Below, piece by piece: positions 7,446 to 17,316 of a stretch of DNA of 64,000 nucleotides (position 1 is its first letter; every line of letters begins with the position of its first letter). Made by a program: the position numbers and the translations under genes. Source of the DNA: an uncultured Methylophaga sp. (lineage in GTDB: Bacteria > Pseudomonadota > Gammaproteobacteria > Nitrosococcales > Methylophagaceae); contig NZ_CAMYKO010000004.1 in assembly GCF_947259025.1 (NCBI RefSeq), positions 248,001 through 312,000 of the forward strand, in the 5' to 3' direction. The notes under the pieces were generated by a model. It was not told the DNA's origin and searched no databases. It saw only the letters and a program-made list of their open reading frames with translations.

Positions 7446-8732
7446 ATGACATTTTCTAATCTCGGCCTGTCCGATCCTATCCTGCAGGCTATTGCTGATC
7501 AGGGTTACAACCAGCCCTCTCCGATCCAGGCCAAGGCCATTCCGGCCATTCTTAAGGGCGGCGATGTGATGGCCGCGGCACAGACCGGCACCGGTAAAAC
7601 GGCCGGTTTCACGTTGCCAATTCTGCAGCGACTGTCGACCGGCAAACCGGCTTCTGCCAACCAGGCCCGGGCCCTGATCCTGGCACCGACCCGTGAACTG
7701 GCCGCGCAGGTGGCTGACAGCATCCAGACCTATGGTAAGCACCTGCCGCTACGATCGAGCGTGGTGTTCGGCGGCGTTAAAATCAACCCGCAAATGATGC
7801 GACTGCGTAAAGGCGCCGATATCCTGGTGGCGACTCCGGGCCGCTTGCTGGACTTGTATCAGCAAAATGCCATTCGCTTTGATCAACTGGAAGTGCTGGT
7901 TCTGGATGAAGCCGATCGCATGCTGGATATGGGCTTTATTCACGATATCCGCAAGATTATTAACTTATTACCCAAAAAACGGCAAAACCTGCTGTTTTCG
8001 GCGACGTTTTCCAAAGATATCCGCAACCTGGCCAAACAGCTGGTCAATAACCCGGTTGAGATTTCCGTTTCTCCCGCCAACAGCACGGCCACCTCGGTCA
8101 AACAATGGATTGTGCCGGTGGACAAAAAGCAGAAATCGGCGCTTTTGGGTCATCTCATCAATGACAGTAACTGGTTCCAGGTGTTGGTGTTTTCACGCAC
8201 TAAACATGGTGCCAACAAGCTGACCCGGCAATTGGAAAAAGTGGGTCTGCGCGCGGCTGCCATCCACGGTAATAAAAGCCAGGGCGCCCGCACACGGGCG
8301 CTGGCCGAATTCAAAAGCGGTGAGGTGCAGGTACTGGTCGCTACCGATATTGCCGCGCGTGGCCTGGATATCGATCAACTCCCTCATGTGATCAATGTCG
8401 ATTTGCCCAATGTGGCCGAAGATTATGTGCACCGGATTGGCCGCACCGGCCGCGCTGGTGCCAGCGGTGAAGCCGTGTCACTGGTTAGCGCCGATGAGAG
8501 CGATCAGCTGTTTGCCATTGAACGCCTGATTGGCAAAACCCTGCAGCGCGAGTTTATTGAAGGCTTTGAACCGGTGCATGATGTGCCAGCCTCCAGGCTC
8601 AGTCAGCCCAAGCATCCGCGTCACCGTCACAAGCCACGCGCCGGCCACCGTGACGGCCAGCGCAGTGAAACCGCACATAGCCAGAAACGTCGCCGTCAGC
8701 CACGCAAAGCGGCCGGCCGCGGTCGGGGCTGA
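7446..8732 (+). CDS. rhlE: DEAD-box RNA helicase RhlE
   Basis: 428 residues with the helicase motifs in order: Q motif ([28 protein letters not shown]), motif I AQTGTGKT, Ia [14 protein letters not shown] in [21 protein letters not shown] in LLFSATF, then [14 protein letters not shown] and [10 protein letters not shown]. The C-terminus (about 385-428) is a basic Arg/Lys/His tail, as in RhlE proteins that act on structured RNA and ribosome assembly. It stands alone on the plus strand and is convergent with the peroxiredoxin gene, 6 bases away. Confidence 0.92.
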   Translation: MTFSNLGLSDPILQAIADQGYNQPSPIQAKAIPAILKGGDVMAAAQTGTGKTAGFTLPILQRLSTGKPASANQARALILAPTRELAAQVADSIQTYGKHLPLRSSVVFGGVKINPQMMRLRKGADILVATPGRLLDLYQQNAIRFDQLEVLVLDEADRMLDMGFIHDIRKIINLLPKKRQNLLFSATFSKDIRNLAKQLVNNPVEISVSPANSTATSVKQWIVPVDKKQKSALLGHLINDSNWFQVLVFSRTKHGANKLTRQLEKVGLRAAAIHGNKSQGARTRALAEFKSGEVQVLVATDIAARGLDIDQLPHVINVDLPNVAEDYVHRIGRTGRAGASGEAVSLVSADESDQLFAIERLIGKTLQREFIEGFEPVHDVPASRLSQPKHPRHRHKPRAGHRDGQRSETAHSQKRRRQPRKAAGRGRG

Positions 8733-8738
8733 TCCGAT

Positions 8739-9404
8739 TCAGTCCTGCCCAGGCTGCCGGGTGGTGCGCAGATAAGGTTTAATCGTCTTGAAGCCCGACG
8801 GGAACAGCTCGCGGGCTTGTTCATCGCTGACGCTGGGCACGATGATGACATCATCACCATTTTTCCAGTTGACCGGCGTCGCGACTTTGAACTCGCTGGT
8901 CAACTGAATCGAGTCCAGCACCCGCAGGATTTCATCAAAATTACGCCCCGTGGTCATCGGATAGGTGAGCATCATTTTGATGGTTTTATCCGGCGCGATA
9001 ATAAACACTGAACGCACCGTGGCGTTGTTGGCCGCGGTGCGGCCCTGGGCACCGCCCGGCTCTTCGGCGGGTAACATGTTGTAAAGCTTGGCCACCGCCA
9101 GATCCTGGTCGCCGATAATCGGGTAATTAACCTTATGGCCCTGGGTTTCCTCAATATCCTGCTGCCATAGCTGGTGATCGTCGGTGGAGTCGACGCTGAG
9201 ACCGATCAGCTTACAATTTCTTTTGGCAAATTCATCCGCCATTCCGGCCATGCAGCCCAGCTCGGTGGTACACACCGGTGTAAAGTCTTTGGGGTGGGAA
9301 AACAGCAAGGCCCAACTGTCGCCCAGCCATTGATGAAAATTGATCTCGCCCTGCGTGGTCTGGGCGTTGAAGTCCGGCGCGGTATCGTTAATTCTCAGTG
9401 ACAT
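8739..9404 (-). CDS. 1-Cys peroxiredoxin (Prx6 family)
   Basis: 221 residues, the length of Prx6-type enzymes. The peroxidatic cysteine is C45 in FSHPKDFTPVCTTELG. The C-terminal half has the Prx6 pattern (DKTIKMMLTYPMTTGRNFDE, then VATPVNWKNGDDVIIVPSVS). It reduces hydrogen peroxide, organic peroxides or peroxynitrite in the cytoplasm. The partner reductant is not encoded beside it. It is monocistronic, preceded by about 94 bases without genes. Confidence 0.9.
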   Translation of the reverse strand: MSLRINDTAPDFNAQTTQGEINFHQWLGDSWALLFSHPKDFTPVCTTELGCMAGMADEFAKRNCKLIGLSVDSTDDHQLWQQDIEETQGHKVNYPIIGDQDLAVAKLYNMLPAEEPGGAQGRTAANNATVRSVFIIAPDKTIKMMLTYPMTTGRNFDEILRVLDSIQLTSEFKVATPVNWKNGDDVIIVPSVSDEQARELFPSGFKTIKPYLRTTRQPGQD

Positions 9405-9498
9405 GATTGCCTCCCATGAATAACTGTTATTTCGCTGAAAAACTTCTTTTTATTTGTTCAGCATACTGCCAGCGCGCTATGGCTGACTACTGAAATGT

Positions 9499-9849
9499 TC
9501 AGTCTTTATTGACCTCACGCTTATCGATATACATCAGCACGATCTGGCGATCGGTGTAGATATCATTGCCGCTGTCTTTGCGGACCGTATCGTAAAAGGC
9601 CTTGAATTCAGGATCCCGCTGTTTCATGCCTTCCAGATCCTGCATCAGCACCTGGGCCTGAAATGCGGTTGGTGCGGTGTCAAAATGCCGGGAAGTGCAA
9701 AAAACAGCCACACTCTGTCCTGCCTGTTCTGCCCGGGTTTCACTTGATTCATCAAACAGGCACTCATGGTAATTGGCGTGCTCTTCGGCCTGCGCCGATG
9801 CCTGGAAAAGAATAAGCGCCAGTGGCGCCATACAAAGTTTCATATTCAT
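9499..9849 (-). CDS. small exported hypothetical protein
   Basis: 116 residues from ATG 9849, with an AGGGTGA ribosome site just before. It has a signal peptide (MNMKLCMAPLALILFQASAQA) and a small mature domain with two cysteines (HECLFDES and AVFCTSRHF), probably a disulfide in the periplasm. I do not recognise the family. It starts 13 bases after the stop of the signal-peptidase-like gene, so the two are likely co-transcribed. Confidence 0.65.
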   Translation of the reverse strand: MNMKLCMAPLALILFQASAQAEEHANYHECLFDESSETRAEQAGQSVAVFCTSRHFDTAPTAFQAQVLMQDLEGMKQRDPEFKAFYDTVRKDSGNDIYTDRQIVLMYIDKREVNKD

Positions 9850-9862
9850 AATTTCACCCTGT

Positions 9863-10708
9863 TTATTCACCCAGGCTATGACCGGTGACAAAGCTGAGCA
9901 GTTCCCGCCAGTTCAGCCTCTGCCGGTCGAGGTGAAACAGGACTTTACCCGCGATCTGCGCTGTGGGCAGGGTGCCCCAGAAACGGCTGTCACGACTGTT
10001 GTCACGGTTATCGGCGAGCACAAAAAAGCGGTTTTCAGGCACGCGCGAGGCGACTGCCCCCTCAGGAATTCGGGTTTTATTGCGCATGGCATCAAGATAG
10101 GGTTCCGACTGCCACTCGCCATTGATAAACAAGCCGCCCTGATGCACTGCGACCCGCTCACCGGGCAGCCCAACCACCCGCTGCAATACCGATTCGCCGG
10201 TTTCCGGATGGATAAACCAGATGACGTCACCACGCCCGATAAGCGCAGCAGAGGGCTGGCGCTCAAGCAACACCCAATCGTACTTTTTGATACTGCCACT
10301 CATCTGGTTCCCCGATACCTGCAGTGGCATCACGCCGGTCTTAACTACCAGCAGTGCCAGCCATATCGCGATAAGCAAGACAAAACTGATCCAGAACAGC
10401 AGATAGCCATACCAGTGCGGGGTCGTCGGCATCACCACCGGCCCTTCATCACGAGCGCGGTGCCAGCTAACCAGGGTAATGATGAGCAACACCAATAAGG
10501 ACAACAGCCCGGCTGATAGCAAAATGAGTCCGGACTGGGGAAAATGGCGGGGCAACAACAGCCAGGCGAAGCCCGGCAACAAGGTAAGCAGCAAACACCA
10601 GCGCGCTGCCGTCGTTCGCCCCAGGTAATACAAACCCAGGCCCGGTGTCAGCCAGTTGAGCCAGGCTGCCAGAGCTGCACTGTGATGTTTAATCTGCAAA
10701 GGCTGCAT
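9863..10708 (-). CDS. signal peptidase I-like membrane protein, catalytic dyad apparently lost
   Basis: 281 residues. About four hydrophobic segments in the first 125 residues are followed by an S26 domain: YDWVLLER, GRGDVIWF, VVGLPGERVAVHQGGLFING and the box-E motif LADNRDNSRDSRFWGTLP are clear. At the catalytic serine motif (usually GxSMxPT) the sequence is GNQMSGS, with Q135 in the serine position. At the general-base lysine (usually KRxVGLPGD) it is QRVVGLPGE, with Q176 instead of lysine. Both changes were checked in the codons (CAG and CAG). It is therefore probably not an active leader peptidase; a true LepB would be expected elsewhere. It forms a likely operon with the small exported protein that follows. 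Confidence 0.8.
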   Translation of the reverse strand: MQPLQIKHHSAALAAWLNWLTPGLGLYYLGRTTAARWCLLLTLLPGFAWLLLPRHFPQSGLILLSAGLLSLLVLLIITLVSWHRARDEGPVVMPTTPHWYGYLLFWISFVLLIAIWLALLVVKTGVMPLQVSGNQMSGSIKKYDWVLLERQPSAALIGRGDVIWFIHPETGESVLQRVVGLPGERVAVHQGGLFINGEWQSEPYLDAMRNKTRIPEGAVASRVPENRFFVLADNRDNSRDSRFWGTLPTAQIAGKVLFHLDRQRLNWRELLSFVTGHSLGE

Positions 10709-10751
10709 CCGCCATCCTCCTTGTGCCGCGAGTTCGTTGCCTGGCCCAAGC

Positions 10752-12014
10752 TTACCAGTACCAGAGCCAGGTCGCGACTACGCCACTGATACCGGCCAGC
10801 ACCAGCGGACCGGCGGCTTTCAGTCCCAGTGCGCGGCCACCGATTAAGCCACACATTATGCCCTTAACAATGCTGTTGGCGCAGGCGGCAATCACGCAGC
10901 CCATCACGAACAGGCGGGCGGACAACTGATCTTCCGCCATGCCCACCAGTGACAACATGATGGCATCGACATCTGCAATCCCCGACAGCGCCGCCAGTGT
11001 CATCAGCCCGGCTTCGCCGTAGGCATTTCTCAGCACCACACTGAGCAGCATCACCGCTGTCAGAATTGCGCCGAAAGTCAGTGCAGTTTTCAACTCGAGT
11101 GGATTTTGCAGAATAGAAGAGGCATCAGGCACCTTGCCGGCATTACCGCGGTGGAAAAACAGCAAAGGCGCATAAGTCAGCAGTGCCATCAACACCACCG
11201 GCGGCCAGAGTGAGGCCAGCATCGACGGCGCCAGAAGACCGACGATGATCAGCATGCGGATAAACATAGTGCCGCAGGCAATCAGAATGCCGCTGGCCGC
11301 CACAGACACCACGCCATGATTGTGGTGACCCAGCCGAGATAAATGCAAGGTTACTGCAGTCGATGATGCCAAACCGCCAAACAGACCGGTGAACAAGATG
11401 CCACGACGGGCACCGCCGATTTTGATAGCCACATAACCGGCAAAGGAGATCGCGGCAATCACCACCACCATCATCCAGATCCGGTACGGGTTGAGGGCTT
11501 CCCAGGGACCATAACCCTGATCCGGTAACACCGGCAGCATCACTACTGAAATCAGCAACAGCTTGATGCCGGCACGTAATTCTTCCACCTGCAGGCGGCT
11601 GACCAGGCCATGAAGTTGGGGTTTGTAACTGAGCAGCAACACCGCCACGACCGCGGTGGAAGAGGCAACCAGCACCTCGCCGCTGGTCGCCAGCGCGGCC
11701 AGTACAAATACCAGCAAGGCGGCCACCAGACTGGTAATGCCCCACTCGCCCTCCTGCTGCTGCTTGGCCAGAAAGATCATGCCCACGACTACCGCCAGCG
11801 CGGTAAACCCAAACCCCAGCACCAGCGCGCCGAACTGCTGGGCCAGCAAACCGAAACCACCGCCCAACAGCCCAATCAGACCGTAAGTGCGAACACCGGC
11901 GATGCGCTGGCCTTCCTGGCTGGCCCGCTCCTGCCAGCCACGTTCGACCCCGATCATCAAGCCGATGGCAAGCGCTACCAGAAGAAAGTACAGGCTTTCA
12001 ATTTCTGCTGTCAT
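10752..12014 (-). CDS. MgtC/SapB-DUF4010 membrane protein
   Basis: 420 residues and strongly hydrophobic, about 12 membrane segments. The N-terminus (FLLVALAIGLMIGVERGWQE, then GVRTYGLIGLLGG) matches the MgtC-like opening, and the rest resembles DUF4010 (GARRGILFTGLFGGLASSTA, LSGIADVDAIMLSLVGMA). Its function is unknown; related proteins are proposed transporters or stress membrane proteins. Its start overlaps the stop of the upstream BASS transporter gene by four bases (ATGA), indicating translational coupling. Confidence 0.8.
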   Translation of the reverse strand: MTAEIESLYFLLVALAIGLMIGVERGWQERASQEGQRIAGVRTYGLIGLLGGGFGLLAQQFGALVLGFGFTALAVVVGMIFLAKQQQEGEWGITSLVAALLVFVLAALATSGEVLVASSTAVVAVLLLSYKPQLHGLVSRLQVEELRAGIKLLLISVVMLPVLPDQGYGPWEALNPYRIWMMVVVIAAISFAGYVAIKIGGARRGILFTGLFGGLASSTAVTLHLSRLGHHNHGVVSVAASGILIACGTMFIRMLIIVGLLAPSMLASLWPPVVLMALLTYAPLLFFHRGNAGKVPDASSILQNPLELKTALTFGAILTAVMLLSVVLRNAYGEAGLMTLAALSGIADVDAIMLSLVGMAEDQLSARLFVMGCVIAACANSIVKGIMCGLIGGRALGLKAAGPLVLAGISGVVATWLWYW

Positions 12015-12928
12015 GGGCTGTCACTCCTGTCACGCCATTGCCAGAAAGCGGCAAACACAGCACCACTCATATTGTGCCAGATACTGAATAGAGCTCCGGG
12101 CAGCGCCGCCAGCGCGGTGAAATTTTTCAGCGCCAGTGCCACCGCGAGGCCGGAGTTCTGCATGCCCACTTCAATCGCCAGCGTCCGGCACACCACGCTG
12201 GAATAGCCCAGCGCGCGGGCAACCAGAAAACCCAGTGTCAGACCAGCCAGATTGTGCATCATCACCGCCGCCAGCAAGACCAGTGACAAACTACTCATTC
12301 GTGACTCATTGAGCGCCACGATAATGGCAATAATGGCGATGATCGCGACCATCGCCAGCAATGGGCACAGTGGCTGCAAAGGACGCACCAGTCGGGGTAA
12401 AAAGCGGTTCAAAGCCACACCGGCGGCTACCGGCAGGATCACCAGGGTCAGAATTGTCTGCAACATCGACCACACCGGCACCTCAATGGCCGCATCAATA
12501 TAAAGCCAGCTCAGCCACGGCGTCATGACCACCGCAAGCAGGGTTGATACCGCAGTCAGCGAAATCGATAAAGCCACATCGCCGCCGGCAAGATAGGTCA
12601 TCACATTGGATGCGGTGCCACCGGAACAGGCGCCGACCAGAATCAGGCCGGTCGCCAGCAAGGGATCCAGCGCCAGGGCCTGAGCAATCAGCCAGGCCAG
12701 CAGCGGCATCAGACCGAATTGCAGACACACGCCTAACACCACCAGCAAAGGCATGGTCAGCACCCGGCGGAAATCGGTCGCAGTCAGGGTCAGCCCCATG
12801 GCAAACATGATCACTGCCAAAAGCGGCAAAATAGCCGGCTTCAAAGGCAGCCACCACGACGGCTGCCACCAGGCCAGAAAGCTGAACATTACCGCCCACA
12901 GCGGGAATAAACGCGTGATGACTGTCAT
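12011..12928 (-). CDS. BASS-family (bile acid:sodium symporter-like) transporter
   Basis: 305 residues from ATG 12928 (MTVITRLFPLWAVMFSFLAW). A longer frame to 13075 was rejected because it would leave 4 bases to the divergent gene at 13080. About 9-10 membrane segments are visible, with family signatures AVIMFAMGLTLTATDFRRVL, LVGACSGGTASNVMTYLAGG and IEVGMQNSGLAVALALKNF. BASS proteins import organic anions with sodium; the substrate here is unknown. No good ribosome site is visible before this start, so a start at 12985 is possible. Confidence 0.8.
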   Translation of the reverse strand: MTVITRLFPLWAVMFSFLAWWQPSWWLPLKPAILPLLAVIMFAMGLTLTATDFRRVLTMPLLVVLGVCLQFGLMPLLAWLIAQALALDPLLATGLILVGACSGGTASNVMTYLAGGDVALSISLTAVSTLLAVVMTPWLSWLYIDAAIEVPVWSMLQTILTLVILPVAAGVALNRFLPRLVRPLQPLCPLLAMVAIIAIIAIIVALNESRMSSLSLVLLAAVMMHNLAGLTLGFLVARALGYSSVVCRTLAIEVGMQNSGLAVALALKNFTALAALPGALFSIWHNMSGAVFAAFWQWRDRSDSP

Positions 12929-13079
12929 TTGTAAAATAATGTAAACATGGTGATACAAGCCTTGCCAGCCGGGCTCAACTATCATTAAATTGCCAGTTCT
13001 GATGCGCTGCCGGCATGGTTGAGGAACTATTGCTGCGACTGACAACCCAAATATACCGAACTTTACGGACCGCAATCAC

Positions 13080-14150
13080 ATGGAATCTTCATCAATGCCC
13101 CCGCTGACGCGACTTTTTATATGGTCTTTTTTCTGCCTGCTGCCCCTTCACCTCAACGCCAATGATGCCACGCCGGTCTCCACCACTAAACCGACTCAAT
13201 CCACGATTGCGGAAACCCTGACTCTGTCAGGTTCGCTGACTGCTGAAAAAGAAGCGATGCTGTCACCCCGGGTCGACGGACTGGTGCAGCAAGTGCTGGT
13301 CGATGCCGGCAGTGAAGTGGAAAAAGGGGATCTTCTAGTGAAGCTGGATCCGGCCATTGCCAGCCAGCAATACGCCCAGACCCAGGCGGCCACGGCAGAA
13401 GCAGAGGCTGCCCGCAATGAAGCCCAGCGTCTGGTTGACGAAGCCCAGCGCCTGCGAGGCAAGAATTATATTTCAGCCAGTGAACTGGCCAACCGTGAAT
13501 CCAACCTGGCGCTGGCCGAAGCCTCACTGGTTGCGGCCCGTGCCACTCAGCGCACGGCGCTGGAACAGCTTCGACGCCACGAATTGCCGGCACCTTTTTC
13601 CGGCGTGATTAGTGCCAAGATGACTGAAGCCGGTGAATGGATAAACCGTGGCACCGCCGTATTGCAACTGGTTGCCACCGATAAAGTCCGGCTGGATGTC
13701 AAAGTACCGCAGGAACGTTTTTCATCAATCAAGAAAGACAGTCCGGTACAGGTCATCCCCGATGTCTATCCTGATCGGCGGCTGCCCGGGCAGATCAATG
13801 CCATCGTACCGGTCAGTGATCCTCAGGCTCGCGCCTTCCTGGTCAGGGTGGTTGTCGATGCGTCAGAAATCGACTTATTGCCGGGCACCTCAGCGACTGC
13901 GGTGATCGGCCTCAGTGACGGTGAAAGGCAGAAGCTTATCGTGCCGCGTGATGCTTTGTTGCTGCACCCGGATGGCGGCTACAGCGTGTTTGTAGTGGAA
14001 GAAGGCGTGGCAGAGCGACGCCAGGTGCAGATTGGTCAACAGGGCCAGGGCGGGGTTAGCATCCTCGATGGCATCGAAATCGACGATGAGGTGGTGATCC
14101 GCGGCAACGAAGTGCTTCGCGATCAGCAAAACGTCACTGTGACTAACTAA
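13080..14150 (+). CDS. RND efflux periplasmic adaptor (membrane fusion protein)
   Basis: 356 residues. A signal sequence (about 10-28) is followed by a biotinyl-lipoyl-like half (LSPRVDGLVQQVLVDAGSEV, then EKGDLLVKLDP), an alpha-helical hairpin (about 95-160), the second lipoyl half (LPAPFSGVISAKMTEAGEWI), then beta-barrel and membrane-proximal domains (LIVPRDALLLHPDGGYSVFV). This is the HlyD/AcrA-type adaptor that links an inner-membrane RND pump to an outer-membrane channel. The pump gene follows within 16 bases; no outer-membrane factor is present here. Confidence 0.9.
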   Translation: MESSSMPPLTRLFIWSFFCLLPLHLNANDATPVSTTKPTQSTIAETLTLSGSLTAEKEAMLSPRVDGLVQQVLVDAGSEVEKGDLLVKLDPAIASQQYAQTQAATAEAEAARNEAQRLVDEAQRLRGKNYISASELANRESNLALAEASLVAARATQRTALEQLRRHELPAPFSGVISAKMTEAGEWINRGTAVLQLVATDKVRLDVKVPQERFSSIKKDSPVQVIPDVYPDRRLPGQINAIVPVSDPQARAFLVRVVVDASEIDLLPGTSATAVIGLSDGERQKLIVPRDALLLHPDGGYSVFVVEEGVAERRQVQIGQQGQGGVSILDGIEIDDEVVIRGNEVLRDQQNVTVTN

Positions 14151-14166
14151 TAAGGTCTGTTTGCTC

Positions 14167-17100
14167 ATGCTTGAAGCCCCTATCAGAAACGGCAAACTGC
14201 TCACCGTCATCGTACTGATTATCGTGGTGCTGGGCATTGCTGCAGCGACTCGCATTCCGATTCAGATGATCCCCGATCTTGATGTGCGCACCATCAGCGT
14301 GGTGACCGGCTGGCCCGGTGCCACACCACAGGATGTGGAAAAGGAAATCCTGATCGAGCAGGAACGCTACCTGCGCAGCGTGCCCAATATGACCAGGATG
14401 GAGTCACTGGCCGATACCGGTCAGGCGGAAATCGAGATGGAGTTTCCCTTCGGTGTTGATATCAATGAAACCCTGATTGAAGTCTCCAATGCGCTCAGCC
14501 AGGTGCCGAGCTACCCGGAAAATGTCGATCAGCCGCGCATCCGCAGCAGTTCATTCTCTGAAAATGCTTTTATGTACTTTGCGGTCAAAACCCTGCCCGG
14601 TAATCCGCTTAATCTCGATATGGACATGGTCACCGACTATATCGATGACGACGTTCGCCCCCGCATGGAGAGGGTCAGCGGTGTCTCTGAAGTACAGCTG
14701 CGTGGTGGTGCCGAGCGTCAGATTCAGATTTATGTGGATCCGGCCAAACTGGCCCAGCGCGGCCTGACCCTCACCGAAGTCCGCGATGCTATACGTGAAC
14801 GAAACCAGGACACCTCTGCCGGCGATCTGGATGATGGCAAGCGTCGCTACTTCATCCGCACCACTGGCCGCTTCAAGGACCTCAAGGCGCTGGAAGAACT
14901 GACCCTGGCTCACCGCAACAATACCGATATCAAACTCAAGGATGTCGCCAGCGTCGAACTGGACCACTACGAAGTGCGTGGCGTATCCATTGTTAATAAC
15001 GAGGCTGCCCTGAGCATGGCGGTCAAGCGCGAGTCCGGCTCCAACGTGATCAATATCAAAGAGGATATGCTCAAGGTGGTGGAAGAGATCCGTCGTGATC
15101 AGCTTGAGCCTAACGGCATGACCATCGAACTGATTGGTGATGATGTGCGCTACGTGCAGGCCTCGGTAGATAAAGTAAGTACTAACTTGGCTTTAGGTGC
15201 TTTACTGGCAACCCTTATTCTGTTCCTGTTTTTACGCTCCGGCCGCGCTACCTTGATTGGTCTGATGGGTATGCCGGTCTGCACCATTGCCGCCTTCCTG
15301 GGCCTGCTGGCCTTTGACCGTACCCTCAATGTTATCTCGCTGGCCGGGGTGGCCTTTGCCATCGGCATGACGGTGGACAACACCATCGTGGTACTGGAAA
15401 GTATTGAACAATGCCGTCGTCGCGGGCTGGATCGAATTCAGGCAGCCATTACCGGCGTGCGGGAAGTCTGGACCGCAGTGCTGGCTTCCAGTATGACCAC
15501 CATTCTGGTGTTCGCGCCGGTGCTATTTGTACAGGAGGAAGCCGGTCAGCTTTATTCTGATATCGCTATCGCCATTTCCACGGCCATTCTCGCTTCCATG
15601 CTGTTCGCCGTAGGCGTGGTGCCAGCTGCCTGTGCCCGGGTGGGTTTTGGTGATGACCGCGATCACGGAGATGATCTGTCGCATCCGGGGCCTATCCTCC
15701 GCATGGTGGGCTGGCTGAACGGTGGTGCCCTGCGTCGCATGGGTTGTATCGTGCTGATCTTTGCCGGCACCATGGGCGCCGGGGTCTACCTGATGCCGCC
15801 GGCTGAATACCTGCCTGAAGGCGAAGAGCCCAAAGCCTTCAGTGTGATGACCGCGCCGCCAGGCTATAACCTGTCGGAAATGAACCGACTGGGTGATGAG
15901 ATTCGCGAACACCTGAAAACCGCCCTCAATGCTGATCCGGCCAAGTTCGACAATGGCGAACATGAACTGCCTTCACTCAAATACTACTATCAGCGTACTG
16001 CGCCGGGTGTGGTCTGGGTGCTGAGTGAACCGACCCGCAGTGAAGATATCGAAGCGATGATGAACGGCCTGACTGAGATGTTCGAACAGTATCCGGGCAT
16101 GCGTGGCTTCTCTCACCGTGGCTCCATTATTGCCAGTAACCAGGGCGGCACCCGTGCGGTCAACCTGGATATTGCCGGTCCCGACCAGGAAAGTCTGTAC
16201 AGCACCGCCGAATTTGCGCTGCGCCGGGCAGAAGCCCTATTCGGTGATCCGCAAATCGAATCAGAACCGTCAGCCCTGTCTCTGGATCAGCCTTTGATCG
16301 AAGTCCGGCCCAACTGGGATCGGCTGGCTGAAGTGAACATGACTGCCGATGACTTTGGTTATACCGTCGCTGCCCTCAGTGATGGTGCCTATGTCAGTGA
16401 GTTTTTCATGGATGATGACAAGGTCGATATGTTCATCTTCAGTAGCGCCGGCCAGAATCAGAAACTATCCGATTTGTCAGCCATGCCCATTATGACGCCA
16501 CAGGGCACGGTACTGCCATTGAGTGCGCTGGCTGATATTACCGAAACGGTCGACAGTGACCAGCTGCGCCGCGTTGATGGCCGTCGTACCGTGACCCTGT
16601 CTATTATCCCACCCCGGGAAATCGCCCTGGAAACAGCAGTGAACCAGGTCAGAACACAAATGCTGCCGGAGATGCAAGCTGCTGGTGAAGTCGGCAAAGG
16701 CGTCGCCATCAGTATTTCCGGTGCTGCCGATCAGCTTGATGCCACCCGTGATTCTTTATCCGGCAACCTGGTGATTGCTTTGATTCTGATCTACCTGCTG
16801 CTGGTCGCGATATTCAGTCACTGGTATTACCCCCTGCTGATCCTGGCCACCGTGCCACTCGGTATTGCCGGGGGTATCGTAGGTCTGGTTGCCATTAACA
16901 GTGCCGGGCCGCTGCTTAATGCCGTTGGGCTGCCGGCGATTATTCAGCCGTTTGACATGATCACCATGCTGGGCTTTGTGATTCTGCTGGGCACGGTCGT
17001 CAACAACCCGATCCTGATCGTGGAGCAGACCCGTAAAAACCTGATGGACAGTGCGGTCAGTATTCGTGATGCAGTCAATCAGGCCGTCGCGACCCGGCTT

Positions 17101-17316
17101 CGCCCCATCCTGATGTCGACCGCCACCACCGTGTTTGGCCTGGCACCGCTGGTGTTTATTCCCGGTGCCGGTACCGAGCTCTATCGCGGGGTGGGTATCG
17201 TGGTGCTGGTCGGTATTCTGTGTTCCATGATCGTGACCCTGACCTTCCTGCCCAGTCTGCTGATCACGGTGCTGTCATGGACACGAAACCGCCGCACGCA
17301 GACCGTTCAGGCCTGA
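14167..17316 (+). CDS. RND family efflux permease
   Basis: 1049 residues from ATG 14167 (MLEAPIRNGKLLTVIV); a TTG two codons earlier is an alternative. It has the full RND length and organisation: TM1, a large periplasmic loop (IPIQMIPDLDVRTISVVTGW, PGATPQDVE), the membrane bundle with LAGVAFAIGMTVDNTIVVLE, a second periplasmic loop, and the C-terminal bundle ending FLPSLLITVLSW. The pattern is HAE-1-like rather than heavy-metal type; the substrate is unknown. In TM4 the second aspartate of AcrB is Asn (VDNTIVV), a common variant in related exporters. The 3' end overlaps the convergent mgtC-like gene by 10 bases. Confidence 0.9.
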   Translation: MLEAPIRNGKLLTVIVLIIVVLGIAAATRIPIQMIPDLDVRTISVVTGWPGATPQDVEKEILIEQERYLRSVPNMTRMESLADTGQAEIEMEFPFGVDINETLIEVSNALSQVPSYPENVDQPRIRSSSFSENAFMYFAVKTLPGNPLNLDMDMVTDYIDDDVRPRMERVSGVSEVQLRGGAERQIQIYVDPAKLAQRGLTLTEVRDAIRERNQDTSAGDLDDGKRRYFIRTTGRFKDLKALEELTLAHRNNTDIKLKDVASVELDHYEVRGVSIVNNEAALSMAVKRESGSNVINIKEDMLKVVEEIRRDQLEPNGMTIELIGDDVRYVQASVDKVSTNLALGALLATLILFLFLRSGRATLIGLMGMPVCTIAAFLGLLAFDRTLNVISLAGVAFAIGMTVDNTIVVLESIEQCRRRGLDRIQAAITGVREVWTAVLASSMTTILVFAPVLFVQEEAGQLYSDIAIAISTAILASMLFAVGVVPAACARVGFGDDRDHGDDLSHPGPILRMVGWLNGGALRRMGCIVLIFAGTMGAGVYLMPPAEYLPEGEEPKAFSVMTAPPGYNLSEMNRLGDEIREHLKTALNADPAKFDNGEHELPSLKYYYQRTAPGVVWVLSEPTRSEDIEAMMNGLTEMFEQYPGMRGFSHRGSIIASNQGGTRAVNLDIAGPDQESLYSTAEFALRRAEALFGDPQIESEPSALSLDQPLIEVRPNWDRLAEVNMTADDFGYTVAALSDGAYVSEFFMDDDKVDMFIFSSAGQNQKLSDLSAMPIMTPQGTVLPLSALADITETVDSDQLRRVDGRRTVTLSIIPPREIALETAVNQVRTQMLPEMQAAGEVGKGVAISISGAADQLDATRDSLSGNLVIALILIYLLLVAIFSHWYYPLLILATVPLGIAGGIVGLVAINSAGPLLNAVGLPAIIQPFDMITMLGFVILLGTVVNNPILIVEQTRKNLMDSAVSIRDAVNQAVATRLRPILMSTATTVFGLAPLVFIPGAGTELYRGVGIVVLVGILCSMIVTLTFLPSLLITVLSWTRNRRTQTVQA

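Noticed and set aside
15360-15400. RND pump with VDN instead of VDD in TM4
   Set aside because: A common variant in several exporter subgroups, so not evidence of inactivity.
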